Positions 26,009 to 38,020 of a stretch of DNA of 64,000 nt are shown in pieces; position 1 is the stretch's first letter, and each line of letters starts with the position of its first letter. Below the pieces are notes generated by a model, which made no database searches, was not told where the DNA came from, and was given only the letters and a program-made list of their open reading frames with translations. Both the position numbers and the translations under genes were made by a program. Source of the DNA: Odiellus spinosus (taxonomy: Eukaryota; Arthropoda; Arachnida; Opiliones; Phalangiidae); NCBI GenBank assembly GCA_963920705.1, contig OY987226.1, positions 8,062,501-8,126,500 on the forward strand, in the 5' to 3' direction.

Positions 26009-26324
26009 CAAGAATCCATTCAGGTTCCATAAGAATATGGGAGCATAGCTTTAGCCTCTGGTACCATCCTCCCAAACTTTGTAACAAAAGTTCGTCTGCA
26101 ATTTTCCCAACATTTGTACGCTTAGATCTTTTTTCGGTCGGCTCCATTTTTATTACCCAAAATATTATGTCAAGGTCGTTAGTGGCGCGGGTTAATAATA
26201 GATATCAGGAGCGATTTACTTGAAAAATCAATTCGAAGCAGACGAACTTTTGCTACAAAGTTTGGGAGGATGGTTATTGAATCGCGGCCCTCCCATATTC
26301 TTATGGAACCTGAATGAATTCTTG
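26009..26324 (+). mobile_element. Foldback MITE family A, copy 2
   Basis: 316 bp, with exact 7-bp duplication GTATAAA (26002-26008, 26325-26331). The terminal inverted repeats match copy 1 apart from one change near the right end. It is in the orientation of copy 3 and opposite to copy 1. A small change near 26200 interrupts the frame that stays open in copies 1 and 3. Confidence 0.9.
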
Positions 26325-26331
26325 GTATAAA

Positions 26332-27049
26332 TATAAATATACTTTTTATCTAAAAATCAATTCAGATGTGAACAAAAAAGTTTATTTTCAACGCCAGGAA
26401 ATGGTATTATAATACTTTAATGGGTGTGAGGATTTATACACCTTATCACCATCTTGTTTTCCATTTTTTTCTGGCAAGACTTACGTTCTTTTGGTCGATA
26501 ATCCGGAATAGAGATATGAAAAATTTTTATTTTTATGATTTTTACTTTATTTTTTCTATACGAAGATTCTGTCGTAGACGACTTGTCTCTTTTTGATTTT
26601 TAATTTTTCATATTACTTGGTCGGCGGGTATTTTTTTTTTTTTTTGCTTAGTAAATATTTCTCATCTCGAAATTGGCTCATCAAATTTTTTTATTACTTT
26701 TTAATGTCTTGAAGCTTCAAAAGTGAAGTTTTTTTCTTTAAAAAAACCGAAAGATAAGAAATTGAGTGTGAAAACTAGGTCAAAACTAAAATGGCTAAAC
26801 AGTTTTAAGTTGATGTCTTTGCGAAGCTCGCTAAAGAAAATGTTTAGATCAAATTCTTCGAAGTTAAGAGATTGATGATACGATTAATAATAAATATTAC
26901 AGGCGCGTTTGAACCTTTAAAACTAACATCTTCTTATAAAGATGAATTTCTGAATACAGTAGAAATTTCCAATCTTAACGAAACACCTTAAATTGTTGCT
27001 GAAACCTAGAATGGACGCCTATATTAATAGATTAAGATGAATAACAAAA
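26332..27049. other. No gene seen
   Basis: AT-rich with a T14-15 run around 26631-26645. No features were recognised. Confidence 0.5.
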
Positions 27050-27289
27050 CCTGCCATTCATTAGCGGTTTATTAATTATTTTTTACGAAAATATTTTTTT
27101 AATTTTTTATCCGAACGTATACAGCGGATAAATTTCTAAGAAAAAGCCATTTTTGGATAAAACTGATAAGGATTATGTTTTTTACTTTATCTTCGATTAA
27201 AAATAGTATATTTTTAATCAAACAGATAATATACATCAGAATTTAGTAGATCTTATCCAGTTAATAAAAATAATACGAATTCCGAGCTC
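27050..27289 (+). mobile_element. Family K partial copy (K1)
   Basis: It shares with K2 the series ATTTTTTATCCGAACGTATA, GTTTTTTACTTTATCTTCG, AATCAAACAGATAATATACA and the right end ACGAATTCCGAGCTC followed by TA. The left terminus was not located. Confidence 0.7.
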
Positions 27290-27998
27290 TAGCTTTGATT
27301 ATATTAAGATAGGTGTCCATTCTGCCAAAGATTATTCACATCAGTTATAACTTTAAAGTATCATGAAAAAGCTTGAAATAGAAAACATAAATAAAAATTA
27401 AGATATATTTACGCCTGTAAATGTGTTTCTACCTCTTCGCTTCAAAGCTCAGGATGAAGCTGTTATGTAGGCTGAAAACTAGTAAAGCATTTTCTACCTA
27501 ACGCCTGTACAAATGTTTGAACCTTACATCACCAAAGTTCAGGGCAAACCTGACCACCAGGCTTAATTCGAAAATAAACGCCCAGAAAATCGAAGAAAAA
27601 AAATCTCGTAACAAGAAACTTTTAACCTCTTTTAACGTTTTCGTATTAGAGCCTTACTGCCCAAAAACAAACTAATCTTTTGGCAACCTTTATATATAGA
27701 TAAAATATATATAAGAGATATATTTTTACTTTCTGTTCCCTTTTTTGTTCAAGGGATGATGAAAAATTCAAATAATCATATCCTTATACCTTAAAATTAA
27801 ATTAATTATTCCTGGATAACTATAGTACTAGAAGCAAATTTTCATATAGATAAAATAATTTTAACTATCATCAAAGAACAATAAAGGCTCCAGATTAAGA
27901 CTAGTTTCGTGGAGGGGACTCCAGACTTAGTGGGCACCCAAATTGATGGGCTTGGTTATAGCTTAAGGGAAAGACTCCAAACTGGGCGTCATTTTTTA
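27290..27998. other. No gene seen
   Basis: AT-rich sequence containing short TATATAGATAAAATATATA near-palindromes (about 27693-27712). No gene. Confidence 0.5.
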
Positions 27999-28005
27999 CT
28001 AAGAA

Positions 28006-28342
28006 CAGAAGCCGATGAAACCCTCCTTTGAAGTCTATTACTCCCGTGTCTAGTCTACCCCTCTCTGTATGGGTTATTCTCAAAAGGCGCGATCGTACGC
28101 CTCCTAACGGTAGATGTTTTCGGAGCGGGAGCTCGTCGAGCGAATATCTCTAGCAGCCTTGGAGTTCGTCAAAAAAAACGTCGTCGTTTGTGGAGAGAGA
28201 GAATTTCCAATTTTCCGTAGACAGGGGGGATGAAGTAGGACCCCTTCTAACTCGTAAAATTGGGAATTTTACCCATACAGAGAGGAGCGCTATATGGAAC
28301 ATTGGAGTAGTAGACTTCAAAGGAGGGTTTCATCGGCTTCTG
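28006..28342 (+). mobile_element. Foldback MITE family B, copy 2
   Basis: 337 bp, in the same orientation as copy 1 and very similar along its length. The terminal inverted repeats are perfect over the first 30 bp. Flanking CTAAGAA occurs at 27999-28005 and 28344-28350, but with one extra G between the right end and the repeat. This is a 7-bp duplication with a 1-nt insertion, or an 8-bp duplication with one mismatch. Confidence 0.88.
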
Positions 28343-28503
28343 GCTAAGAACTGAAATCTCCATGAGAAAGTTTCAAAAGTGAGGCCCCCTCCGTTTGTAT
28401 GGCGCCCTGGTACTGCCCAAGCCCCCTCTCCTTAATCTGGCCCTGCATATATGTTGAAGTACCGCTTATTTTAGCGCCGTTTTCTTCATTAAATACGCTA
28501 AAT

Positions 28504-28758
28504 TTATATTACAAACCTTTGTGTAAAAAAAACTATATTTCAAATCTACTTACAATTCGAAGAAAATAAATAAAACTATAAAACTAAGTTATTATTTATG
28601 AAGTAAAGAGATTTTTTTTTTTATTTTTATATCCGAACGTATAATTCGGATAATTTTCTAGGATAAGTTGCAAATTTTTGGATAAAAATGGATATTTGTT
28701 TTTATTTTAAACAAACGGATAATCTGAATTAATCTAATTTATGCAAATTGCGAGCGCT
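28504..28758 (+). mobile_element. Family K partial copy (K3)
   Basis: The most diverged K copy. It keeps ATAAATAAAAC, ATCCGAACGTATAATTCGGA, TTTTGGATAAAAATGGATAT and a right end CGAGCGCT followed by AC where K1 and K2 have CGAGCTCTA. Confidence 0.55.
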
Positions 28759-29335
28759 ACAGGGTTGTAATAAATATAAATGTTAAATTATTTAGTATGT
28801 CTACCTCCCTTTAACCCTTCGAGCCATCGATCGACGCAATCTTCCTTGAAAAACAAAAGGACCTGGGCGCCATTTTTCGTTCCTTTACGTTGTTGTATCG
28901 GATATTTTGTCTTGACCCTCGGTGGCCTCCTCTTTGCCCTTTCTAACATTATACTAGTCTTTAGGAAAGGTGCGAGACTGCGAGGGAGAGAGAAAATAAA
29001 AAAAATGAATATCCCCGTGCATGGCTCTTATATATATTTTTTTGCTTTCTAGCAGCACTAAAATAAAGCAAGGGTGGGAAGCATAAATCAATTAGAGTTT
29101 TAGTGACGACGTGACCGAGCCGGTTCTTAAGACTTTTTCTCGGGGTTACGGTGCGCTTCCTATATCCCCCTTACGTGCCTAGCATGCTCGCGACGGGACT
29201 TAAGATTTTCTTAGTGGGCTCTCTATACTCCCTTTGGCTATACGTTTTAAAGAAATAGTTACTCAGTTTTAAAACCAGGGAGATTTTAAAGTGATTTTTG
29301 TCATCATTTTTGTCGAAAGTTAGCTTAATCATACT
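28759..29335. other. No gene seen
   Basis: Contains only a 90-codon frame of unknown nature (28780-29052). No repeat recognised. Confidence 0.45.
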
Positions 29336-29625
29336 ATAGACGAATTCGAAATTGAAGAAGAACTTGCAGGGGCAGCGCGCCATTGGTTTACACTCTTTAC
29401 GTACCGATTTCTCAAGAGATGTCGCTATCATGGTTCCCATTCTGATCCTATTCTGATTGGATAAGCTATGACGAGTGAGACAAACTAGGCAGTAATCCCT
29501 CCCCTCGCTCTTCGAGACTTGACGCGTTTCCCATAGCAACGGATGTAATACGTGGATAGGTACGAGAGCGAGAGATAGTGAGACGCAGGCGCGCCATCTA
29601 TTGTGATAATCCCTCATTATTTTTG
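29336..29625. promoter_or_regulatory. CpG-rich patch with promoter-like motifs
   Basis: A GC-richer island holding two GCGCCAT-type, YY1-like sites (29375-29383, 29591-29599) and an RFX X-box-like GTTTCCCATAGCAAC (29526-29540). These motif names come from animal promoters. No transcript start or coding exon is attached, and a 168-codon minus-strand frame running through is not convincing. It could also be an old repeat. Confidence 0.25.
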
Positions 29626-29635
29626 TACCGCAATG

Positions 29636-29701
29636 GCAGTAGCTTCTGGATGTTGGTTTATGAGTATTCATACTCATAAGCCAACTTCCAGGGGCTACTG
29701 C
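29636..29701. ncRNA. Pre-miRNA-sized hairpin, or tiny foldback
   Basis: Arms of 31 nt (GCAGTAGCTTCTGGATGTTG... paired with ...CAACTTCCAGGGGCTACTGC) with about four mismatches or wobbles around a 4-nt loop (TTCA). Weak pairing continues outside (CAAT/ATTC). The length suits a pre-miRNA, but the loop is small. No other copy is seen in the window, so a miniature foldback transposon is equally likely. Confidence 0.35.
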
Positions 29702-30383
29702 TATTCCGAATTCGTCAATTAAAACCCTTTGAAATTTTTCATCTTTAGATTGACGATAAGTTTAAAATAAAAGATAAAATTTTATGGATAAAGTACTATT
29801 ACGAACCAACCGTATCACGTGTCAGAATTTGTGATAGTCTGTAAGAAGTGCTTGATGACGTATAATGTCGGGATTTTTCAAGCTTTGTCCGAATACCAAG
29901 ACAGATCAGTTATCGAGAAAAAAGATACTTAAATATTATAAGATATTCGTAAAATTAAATAGAAGTGATTGAAAGTTAACCATTATACTAGTTTTTCTAC
30001 TCGTTCCCGATACTTAAACAAATATGACTTCATAAATGAGGCGTAACTATCTGTTTTTAAATCTGATTTTATTTTAACAGTTCAGGTGCTTGCGGGAGCT
30101 TTTTCTTCGTTCGTCCCTATATCCAAATGGTTTTAGCCTTTTACGCGTTGATTTTATTCAAAAAAGGTTGCCGTCGCTATAGGGTGTTATATAGGGGGCT
30201 GAGCTGGTTAGGATTGCGTGCCACTTCGCTATTCGCTTTGGTTCTTCATTGACTTTTTTTTTTTTTTGGAACCAAGAATTTTTTTATTATTTTATATGTG
30301 AAAACATCCTGCCTTGATTTTTTACCCCACGCGGGAATAAATCTCAAGGAAATTATATTTAATAACTTAATTTTCAAGCTCTG

Positions 30384-30385
<2 letters not shown>
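29702..30385. other. No gene seen
   Basis: AT-rich with a T15 run near 30254-30268. No features recognised. Confidence 0.5.

Positions 30386-30414
<29 letters not shown>
30386..30414. repeat. T29 homopolymer
   Basis: 29 consecutive thymines. It could be the poly(A) tail of a minus-strand retroposed copy, but the sequence to its right shows no recognised element. Confidence 0.9.
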
Positions 30415-30705
30415 CGGTAGTTCTTAGAAGATTTATTTCAGTGTGGGTGGGGTTTTCGTATTGCTGGTTTTAACCTTCTTTCGGCGACATCAGTAAGTTA
30501 TTCCTAAAATACACTAGAGTAAATCTTATTGCGTCTCAGGATATCGTACTTTTACAAGCATATTTAATATAATATTTGCCCTATTCCTTTAAATGTCAAA
30601 AAAATTATTCATTTAAAGCACTACACATGAATTCAGTGACGCCATTGTTTCCAATATTATTTAAAGTATTTCAAATTACTTCTAAGAGGAGCTCATGTTT
30701 GTTAA

Positions 30706-30990
30706 TTTTCGGTCACCCAGTTGGCCTATTATCCGAATTGCCTTTCGTCTAATTTTCGAGTTCACCCAATTGTCTGACACCGATTTATTGCATTCACACA
30801 ATTGTCTGACACTGAATTTTCCCATTTTCCAAATCGCCTTCACAGATTGGTCGAATTCACCCAACATTAATTTGTCGCAGTCGCCCAATTGTCTTCGCCC
30901 ATTTCTCCCATTCTCCGAATTGTCTTCACCAAATTATTGCATTGATACCCAATTATCTATTTTTCACCGAACTGGCATTCACAAATTATC
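30706..30990. repeat. Degenerate minisatellite, about 32-bp unit
   Basis: Roughly eight decayed copies related to CACCCAATTGTCTGACACCG followed by ATTTATTGCATT. The two best-kept adjacent units begin near 30764 and 30796. The open frames on both strands across it are repeat-driven. Confidence 0.75.
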
Positions 30991-33900
30991 GAAGGCCCGA
31001 ATGAAATAATCTAACTGTAAAGCGCACGCTATTTCTATAAACTATTATTTGAATATAAAGGCTGATTAGGTCATGTAGTCTAATCTCCCCTTTTCTCTAA
31101 TCCTCTCAAACAAGCTCTTTTTACCTGTGTATTAAAACTTTACAAAATTAAATCTCTAACACGAACGATAGTCCTCCTCCTCCATCTTCATTCCTAATTT
31201 TCTACTTTCTACCCTCTGTTCAATTAAATCCTAATCAACTAGTAATTTTTGGGGCTTCACGTACAAACGCTATAACCGTAAAATCTCGATAAAAAGATAG
31301 GATTCGATTAAAAAGAAGGTTTGAGTCTTTGAGAAGGGGGGCAGTGCTACACCAAAAAAAAGGGTTAAGTAAGAAAGAAAGAGTGAAGAGCTACGGAGAA
31401 AAGAAGCGAGAAGGAAAAGAGAAAAACTAATTAAAAGCTGGGCAAAAGGATTTAACGCCCCTTTTCAACTCCTTCGCTACCCTCAGCCAACGCCCGCAAC
31501 CCCTCCAACACAGTCTTTAGATCCTTGGTGAATATATGACGTAACTCATATTTAATAGATTCCACTTACAATGGCCAGGAATATTCTTAATAATTTATCC
31601 AGAGGGCTAACTAGGATTGGATATTATTCTCGATATCCCCTGATGATTAAAACTTAAGTAATAATTTATAGTTCTAAGGTCAGACCAGACGCTTTATATT
31701 TAAAGCAACCCAGACTAAAATTGACGCTGTCATCATTTATCTTGAAGACTTATTCATTAAGATTATTAATAATAATATATTAGGAAACTGTATTGAAAGT
31801 TTTATATCTCTGGTTAGAAAGTGTTCCAAAAAAACATGAAAGATAAGATTGATAGCATCACTTTAAATCATTGAAATAGTATTTCACAATTAATTATATA
31901 ACGCAACTCAACCATTAATTTTCTTAAATTAAGTTGAATCTAAACATACCCCACTTTTGCACCGAAGATTTCCCATTCTCTCTTTCATCCTTTCTCACAC
32001 CCCTTATATACTTCGGTCGGTTCTTTGAGCGGGCTAGCTTCGTTTGTCGGGGAAACTCAATTTCGCCCAATTATTGAGCGGGCGAGAACGTTAGCCCGAA
32101 ATACTTCATACTGCACTTTGGCAAATCAAAGAAAAAGGAGGGGAGAAGAAAGCAAATCAAACCATCGGATTTCCCCTCACCATTTCTTTCCTTAGTTTTC
32201 CTTTTTTTTATCGGTGAAGAAGATTCCTCCTACGAGCCCAAAAACCCGCAGTATATTATACTTCGTGCGGACTGGGACCTAGATGTAGGAATAGAGTAAG
32301 TTCAAGTTGCTCATAGTGTAGAGTTTTAGGGCTGGGTTTTTAGGAAGAGTAAGAATGGGTGAGTTGGGGAAAAGTGGCCCATTACACCTTCATCTTGTCA
32401 ACAGGAAACAAACGATTCTTATATCACCGCCTTCCCGCCACTACTCGCTTTTGGGGAAGACCATAGAAAAAGGGGAGGGGAGGTGTTTGCGGGAGTTTCA
32501 CGTCCGCCTCTAGACGATGCCCATTTCTTTGGCTCACTCACCTTTTAACCCGTAAATAGAGCCGCCTTCGACTCCTAAATACATCTTTTCCGGTTTATAG
32601 ACTCTTCACTACCTGTTCTTTTTGTCCGCTTCCTTCTTTCCTTTGGATTTAGGAGGTAAGAGATATATAAACTCTTGTTCAAGGAGAGTTGTACCGGACT
32701 ATATTTTCTTATAGCATTGCGTATCAATCCTCAGATTTTCCCATTACTCCAACTCCTCATTTAGTGTATAATTTTACACCATGGCTCGATTTAGTATTGC
32801 GGGTTTTGTATTAATTTATACGCAAATAAGCCTAATTAATAATTATTTAATATTCATTCGATCAACTAGGTGATCAACGGGTTATCCCCGATTAAAAGCC
32901 TTATTAGCTCTTTCCTATATCACATCTAGTTTTCCCCAAATTTCACTCGCCTCCCAATCGGGTAAAAATCTTGATAATAAAGAAACTCTTAGTGGAATCC
33001 TTTTAGCCTAGACTTAGGGCGAGTTAGAATTGACTATAGAGTATAGACGAAGAAACTAAACCAGCGGATCCAAGGATTCTCTAGCCTTTCTGCTGTGGAT
33101 ACATGAAAATTCCATTAGAAGTATGGGCTTAACGGTTTTGCCTTTATACCGCCAAACCTTCGGACTCTTTTAACAACGTGTCTAATGAACCCACAGTACT
33201 TTTACTTTCTCTCTCTCGCTCTCCATGTTGCTATGGACGAACAAGTGTCTGAGAATTCTTTAGGGAATTGCCTAACTCTATTCTTTTAAAATAGGTACAT
33301 ACCTGTATACCTTTTGAACTCGAGTCTTAATGCTTTTCCCACGGTTAATTGATTGAATTTCTTTTATTTCTTGGTTTACAAATCCAGTTTAAGAAGTTTC
33401 ATTGTCTAATATAGTTACTCGCGGCAATTTAGGCCTTAGATTAGTCGGAGCTTTTCCCTTTAATTGAATGTCAAAATCACAGTTTCCGATTTCTTCCCGC
33501 ACACGTCGTTATTTATTTTCAGAAACCTAATTAATTAAAAATCCATTCAAATTCCTCTTCACTCTCCTTTTAATACAAAAATGATTAGTAATATATTTTA
33601 TTTATAAATTATCTTTTATGAAACGCTAAATGTTTATTATTTTGTACCTGTCGCGCGTAAAACTCAAATATTAACAAAATATATACAGCCTCAATTTTAT
33701 ATTATTTTTCCTTTTAATCTGGTATGATAAAGTCTTCTGAGCGAATGACAAATATAGCTTGGCTTATTTAACCGATATTTACATTATAACTTAAGAGTTA
33801 AATACGGTATAGTTCAGAAGAGGCTCATCGCACTAAGCCTTAGTGGATTATATAAATCAAAGGAAAATTAAACTCGAGCTTAAAACTTCCTCGGTCATAT

Positions 33901-34194
33901 ATATGGAAACGAAATCCATAAAATTCAACGAAAATTAAATCTGTTTGTTTGTTAATATAACTATACACTTAAAGGAAAAGTCCCATTTAAATTGATGTTT
34001 TTGGTTTACGAGAGATTCAAGTATGGAGGTTCAAACTGAGACCACTTGCTTTATTATCGATCAATAACTGAGACAGTTTTTAAACCGGGAACTACGCGCA
34101 ATTTTCTACACTCATTTTTAAATTATGGTGAGAACTTTAGTTGCGAATACAAAAATGTAGTGACTTCTAGCTCCACATGCTCTATATTTTTATA
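30991..34194. other. No gene seen
   Basis: About 3.2 kb. Purine-rich at 31320-31440, pyrimidine- and CpG-richer at 31960-32660, otherwise AT-rich. A loose inverted repeat CGGGCTA/TAGCCCG lies at about 32034-32099. No coding or RNA gene recognised. Confidence 0.45.
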
Positions 34195-34718
34195 GAGCTC
34201 GGAATCGGATATCCATTAACTTCTGTTATTCGTATATTTTCAGATAAATGGTTTGTAACTAAAAAATTAAATTTGTATATTCGAATAATTGTAAAATGTA
34301 TTAGGTTTACCCGAAGATAAGTGTTTGGCGCTTTATCTACAAACAAATTATTCGTATTAAAACATATAACGATGGATAATAAAATTCATATTTCCAGGAT
34401 TAGTCTAAAATATAAGAAAAACATTTCAAATTATCTTTTAATTTCAAGAATATAAATAAAACGACGAGACTAAGATTTTAAATCTTTTTATTTATTATTT
34501 TTCATGAAAATAAATTTTGAATTTTTTTATCCGCACGTATAACGCGGATCATAATATTCTAAGATAAGGCCATTTATGGATAAAAACGGATATGGATAAT
34601 GTTTTTTACTTTATCTTCGAAAAAATTAACTCGAATGAAAAATAGTCTATTTTTAATCAAACAGATAATATACAGTAGATTTTGTCCAATTAATAAAAAT
34701 TATACGAATTCCGAGCTC
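34195..34718 (+). mobile_element. Inverted-repeat element family K, fullest copy (K2)
   Basis: About 524 bp from GAGCTCGGAATCGG to its near complement CGAATTCCGAGCTC. TATA or TA lies at both flanks, suggesting a TA target as in Tc1/mariner-type elements. Interior landmarks shared with K1 and K3 include TTTATCCGCACGTATA and CAGATAATATACA. No open frame. Confidence 0.65.
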
Positions 34719-35198
34719 TATATTTTTATACGAGATCTATCCTTTAATAAAGACGGGAATTGAGCGAAAATGTAGGAAGTGGTTGAATAGAAGAGCAGCG
34801 CTTTAAGTATACGGGTTATGTCAAAGATTTACGACGATATTAAAGCCAGGAGAATGTAGAGTTGAAATTTATAGAAGGATTAACATGGTATATAGAAGTT
34901 ATATTAGGAATATAAAATTTAAATTAGGTTTACACAAAACATCAAGTTGCCTGTTACCATCATTTATAAGCTTCGTGGAAATTAATAAGCCGTTAATAGA
35001 AATTAAATTAGAATTTAATTTATTGAAAACAAGTTGTTGATACGGTGTAACTTGTTTTTAAATCTTTTTTTTGCGCCAAGGAAAATGTAAATTTGAAATA
35101 AAATATAATACTTGGCAATTTAAACTGTATTTAAATTGTAGTACAATGGACTACTAGTCAAAGTGCTTGGCCGGATTTATCCGGTCACCCCTCTCTTA
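34719..35198. other. No gene seen
   Basis: AT-rich spacer between K2 and B3. Confidence 0.5.
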
Positions 35199-35205
35199 AT
35201 AATAA

Positions 35206-35543
35206 CAGAAGTAGATGAAACCCTCCTTTGAAGTCTACTACTCTAATGTTCCATATAGCGCTCCTCTCTGTATGGGTAAAATTCCCAATTTTACGAGATC
35301 GGAGGGGTCCTACTTCATACCCCCCTGTCTACGGAAAATTGGAAATTCTCTCTCTCCACAAACGACGACGTTTTTTTGACGAACTCCAAGGCTGCTAGAG
35401 ATATTCGCTCGACATACTCCCGCTCCGAAAATATCTACCGTTAGGAGGCGTACGAATCGCGCTTTTTGAAACTAACCCATACAGAGAGGGGTAGACGAGA
35501 CCAGGGAGTAATAGACTTCAAAGGAGGGTTTCATCGGCTTCTG
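35206..35543 (-). mobile_element. Foldback MITE family B, copy 3
   Basis: 338 bp, inverted relative to copies 1 and 2. The left end has two substitutions (CAGAAGTAGATG). Flanks are ATAATAA on both sides (35199-35205, 35544-35550), but a TAA microsatellite follows on the right, so the duplication is less certain here. Confidence 0.88.
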
Positions 35544-35567
35544 ATAATAATAATAATAATAATAATA
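35544..35567. repeat. (TAA)8 microsatellite
   Basis: Abuts the right end of B3. It may have grown from the target duplication ATAATAA, or may predate the insertion. Confidence 0.9.
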
Positions 35568-35578
35568 GTTTTTAAATG

Positions 35579-35632
35579 TACATGGATCCGAAAATAAATT
35601 CAAAAGCTGTTCCATATATCTCCAAGTTTCCG
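35579..35632 (-). mobile_element. Family D arm fragment (D5)
   Basis: The reverse complement reads AACTTGGAG...TGGAACAGCTTTTGAAT...CGGATCCATG, matching the outer arm of D1 and D4. Only one arm is present, next to the B3/TAA tract. Confidence 0.6.
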
Positions 35633-36329
35633 TTTTAGTTTTCCTCTGGGCTAAATTCCTTTTGTTGCTTTCATTTGAGTATATCAACTGTTGTTATTCT
35701 AGCTAAGGATATGATGTCACATTGCTAATAAAGCCGTTCTCTAAATAGTTCTTAAAACAACTTAACCTTTAACGGAAAGCGTATATACACATCTGCGGGT
35801 CATAAGTACATTTAGTAAAAGGAGTTAACGCGACTGCCATCCATAAGGAGAGAGAAAGTTAAAGTCACGGCCATTATGATCCTAAAGATTTGAACAAAGC
35901 GTTTAGCGGGGCAAAAGGGAGGAAAGTTGAATGACTCAAAATTCCCTCATTAGTCGCACGCCGAAAAGACAAAGAAAACCGAAAATACTTTACGGAAAAA
36001 CGTCGTTATGACGTAGACTATACGATATATAGCGACAAATGGGAGAGACCTAGTTACCAACACTGTCGTAAAGTTAAGTGACACTCGGAAGAAAGTCGTG
36101 AAGCTAAGTGCTGACGTTTTTTTCCCCCGTTATTTGTTATAGCAACATAAAGATATTATTGGCTTCCTTCGAAATAAATATAACTTTAATTTAAAAGGAT
36201 ATTGAACATTTGATTTTCTATGGATTCTTTATAAATAAAATACAATAAAATTTAAGAATGAGATTATTTTTTAACTTCCTTGGAAAGTTGGCTTAAAACC
36301 TGACTTGTCTAACATTGAGCTATGGATAT
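35633..36329. other. No gene seen
   Basis: Mixed AT-rich sequence with no recognised features. Confidence 0.5.
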
Positions 36330-36333
36330 TTAA

Positions 36334-36742
36334 AGAGAAAATTGGAGCTTAAAATAGCTTTTGGATTAATTTTCGTAATAACCGTGCCAGAAAAGGAATC
36401 GAGACTTTTTTCACAATTATTGGACACGTTTTTGATGTTTAAATTAATTTCTAAAGTTTGGTTAAGTTGGAATGTAAGTATAAATTCGGGCCAATCATAT
36501 TATTCCAGCCTTCAATAGCGCTCTTAATGTCCTAACATTAAAAGAATTGGCCAGCGTTTGACACCCAAGATACGGTTAGGACATAACAAGCGCTGTTGAA
36601 GGCTGAAATAATATGATTTGCCATAATTATACTTCACATTCAAACTTAACTAAACTTTAGAAATTTATTTAAATACAAGAAACGTGTCATATGATTGTCA
36701 TATGTTTTCAAAAGGTGCTCCATTTTGAGCTCCAAGTACCCT
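36334..36742 (+). mobile_element. Foldback MITE family D, copy 2
   Basis: 409 bp, TTAA on both flanks (36330-36333, 36743-36746). The ends are diverged (AGAGAAAATTGGAGC and GCTCCAAGTACCCT). The centre is a strong palindrome in which CCAATCATATTATTCCAGCC pairs with GGCTGAAATAATATGATTTG. The family D landmark TTTAAATTAATTTCTAAAGT is present. Confidence 0.85.
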
Positions 36743-36746
36743 TTAA

Positions 36747-37794
36747 ACTATCATTTTGCGATAAATTAACATTCGCGAACCAATTTTTTCAAAAGTAAAT
36801 TTCAGCTCGTAGTATAAATAAGGTAATATCTACTTTAATGAATTCAAATAACATATTTTACGATATTTATGACCAGTTCATATCAATCGATATCAATTTT
36901 ATTTTATGAAAATACACGTACAATATAATAAATTTATATTTATCAACGAAATATGTCAGTCTCATCCATTAATGGCCCCAATTTATTTCGCATTCGATAT
37001 CAATATATCCTTTTAGCTTAAGTAGATTCCCAGTTTTCCCGGGTTTTCCATATACTTCTCAGTTTTAACAATAGCCTCTTTTGAGAAAAAACTATTAGTT
37101 GGGCTTCTTTAGAAGCTAAGCCTACCCGATCATAGGTGTATAGGCGGGTTTCTTTAACGGGGGCTTAAGCCCTTGCCACCATCGTCGTTTAAAACTTGGC
37201 TTTTGAATTTGCAGCCTTCATTGACAAAGCGTTTCCTCTTCAAGCGCGACAGGGTTTTTCTATTTTTTTATTTTTTTTTCAGCTCTAAGCCTAACTTATT
37301 TACAGCGTTTAGCTTCTTTCTATGAATAAATGAATACTTAAATAAGCTTTTATAAATACACCCCCCACCCCGCCTTACCGACCTGTCGACTTTATTATTC
37401 AATATCTGCCTAACAAGGATACGGTGCTTGGAAATATAGTCCCTGATGAAATTAAGTTAAATGCGTATGAGGCCACGTCGCAAAAAGAAATCCATTTTTT
37501 TCACAATTGATTTTTAATATATTAATAACACAACAACGGAAATCAGTGGCAGTATTGACAAACATAGCCAGGCGCAGGGTGACCAGAACAGTAACCTAAA
37601 ATAATTATAGGAAAATAGGAAATTTTCCATATTTTATAGGAAATTATAGTATTTTATAATACTAAGCGACTATATATGCATTTGGAGTTAATGATAAATC
37701 CCCGATTCTCGTTCGTTCTGGCACGTGATAAGGTTGTTTTCGTGCGGTATTTTTTCGTGAAAGTACTTTTAAATCCTTTCGTATGAAATTTTGG
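36747..37794. other. No gene seen
   Basis: AT-rich. A local palindromic AT tract (TAGGAAATTTTCCATA) lies near 37617-37632. Confidence 0.5.
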
Positions 37795-38020
37795 CATTTG
37801 AGTCATTCCATGTGAAATCATTGGTCCCCGCTTTAACCAGTTAAAATAGACTATTTCATCGGGAAATCCAAGTTTTCAAGTTAAAATTAAATCTGTATTT
37901 TAAGATATGAATAATTAAAAAATCCTTCCCCATGTAAGAACATATTTTAACTGGTTAAAGTTTCGTCAAAATCGGTGATGGAATATTGCCTGATTTCACA
38001 TGGAATATGACCCATTTTCA
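37795..38020. mobile_element. Foldback element, family F
   Basis: Inverted arms ATTCCATGTGAAATCA (about 37805) and TGATTTCACATGGAAT (about 37991) plus inner arms TTTAACCAGTTAAAATA / TATTTTAACTGGTTAAA. Outer homology fades and no duplication was identified. Single copy here, superfamily unknown. Confidence 0.65.

Noticed and set aside
29171-29677. 168-codon ATG frame on the minus strand
   Set aside because: No recognisable domain. It begins inside the palindromic hairpin and crosses a CpG-rich patch; one or two frames of this size are expected by chance in 64 kb.
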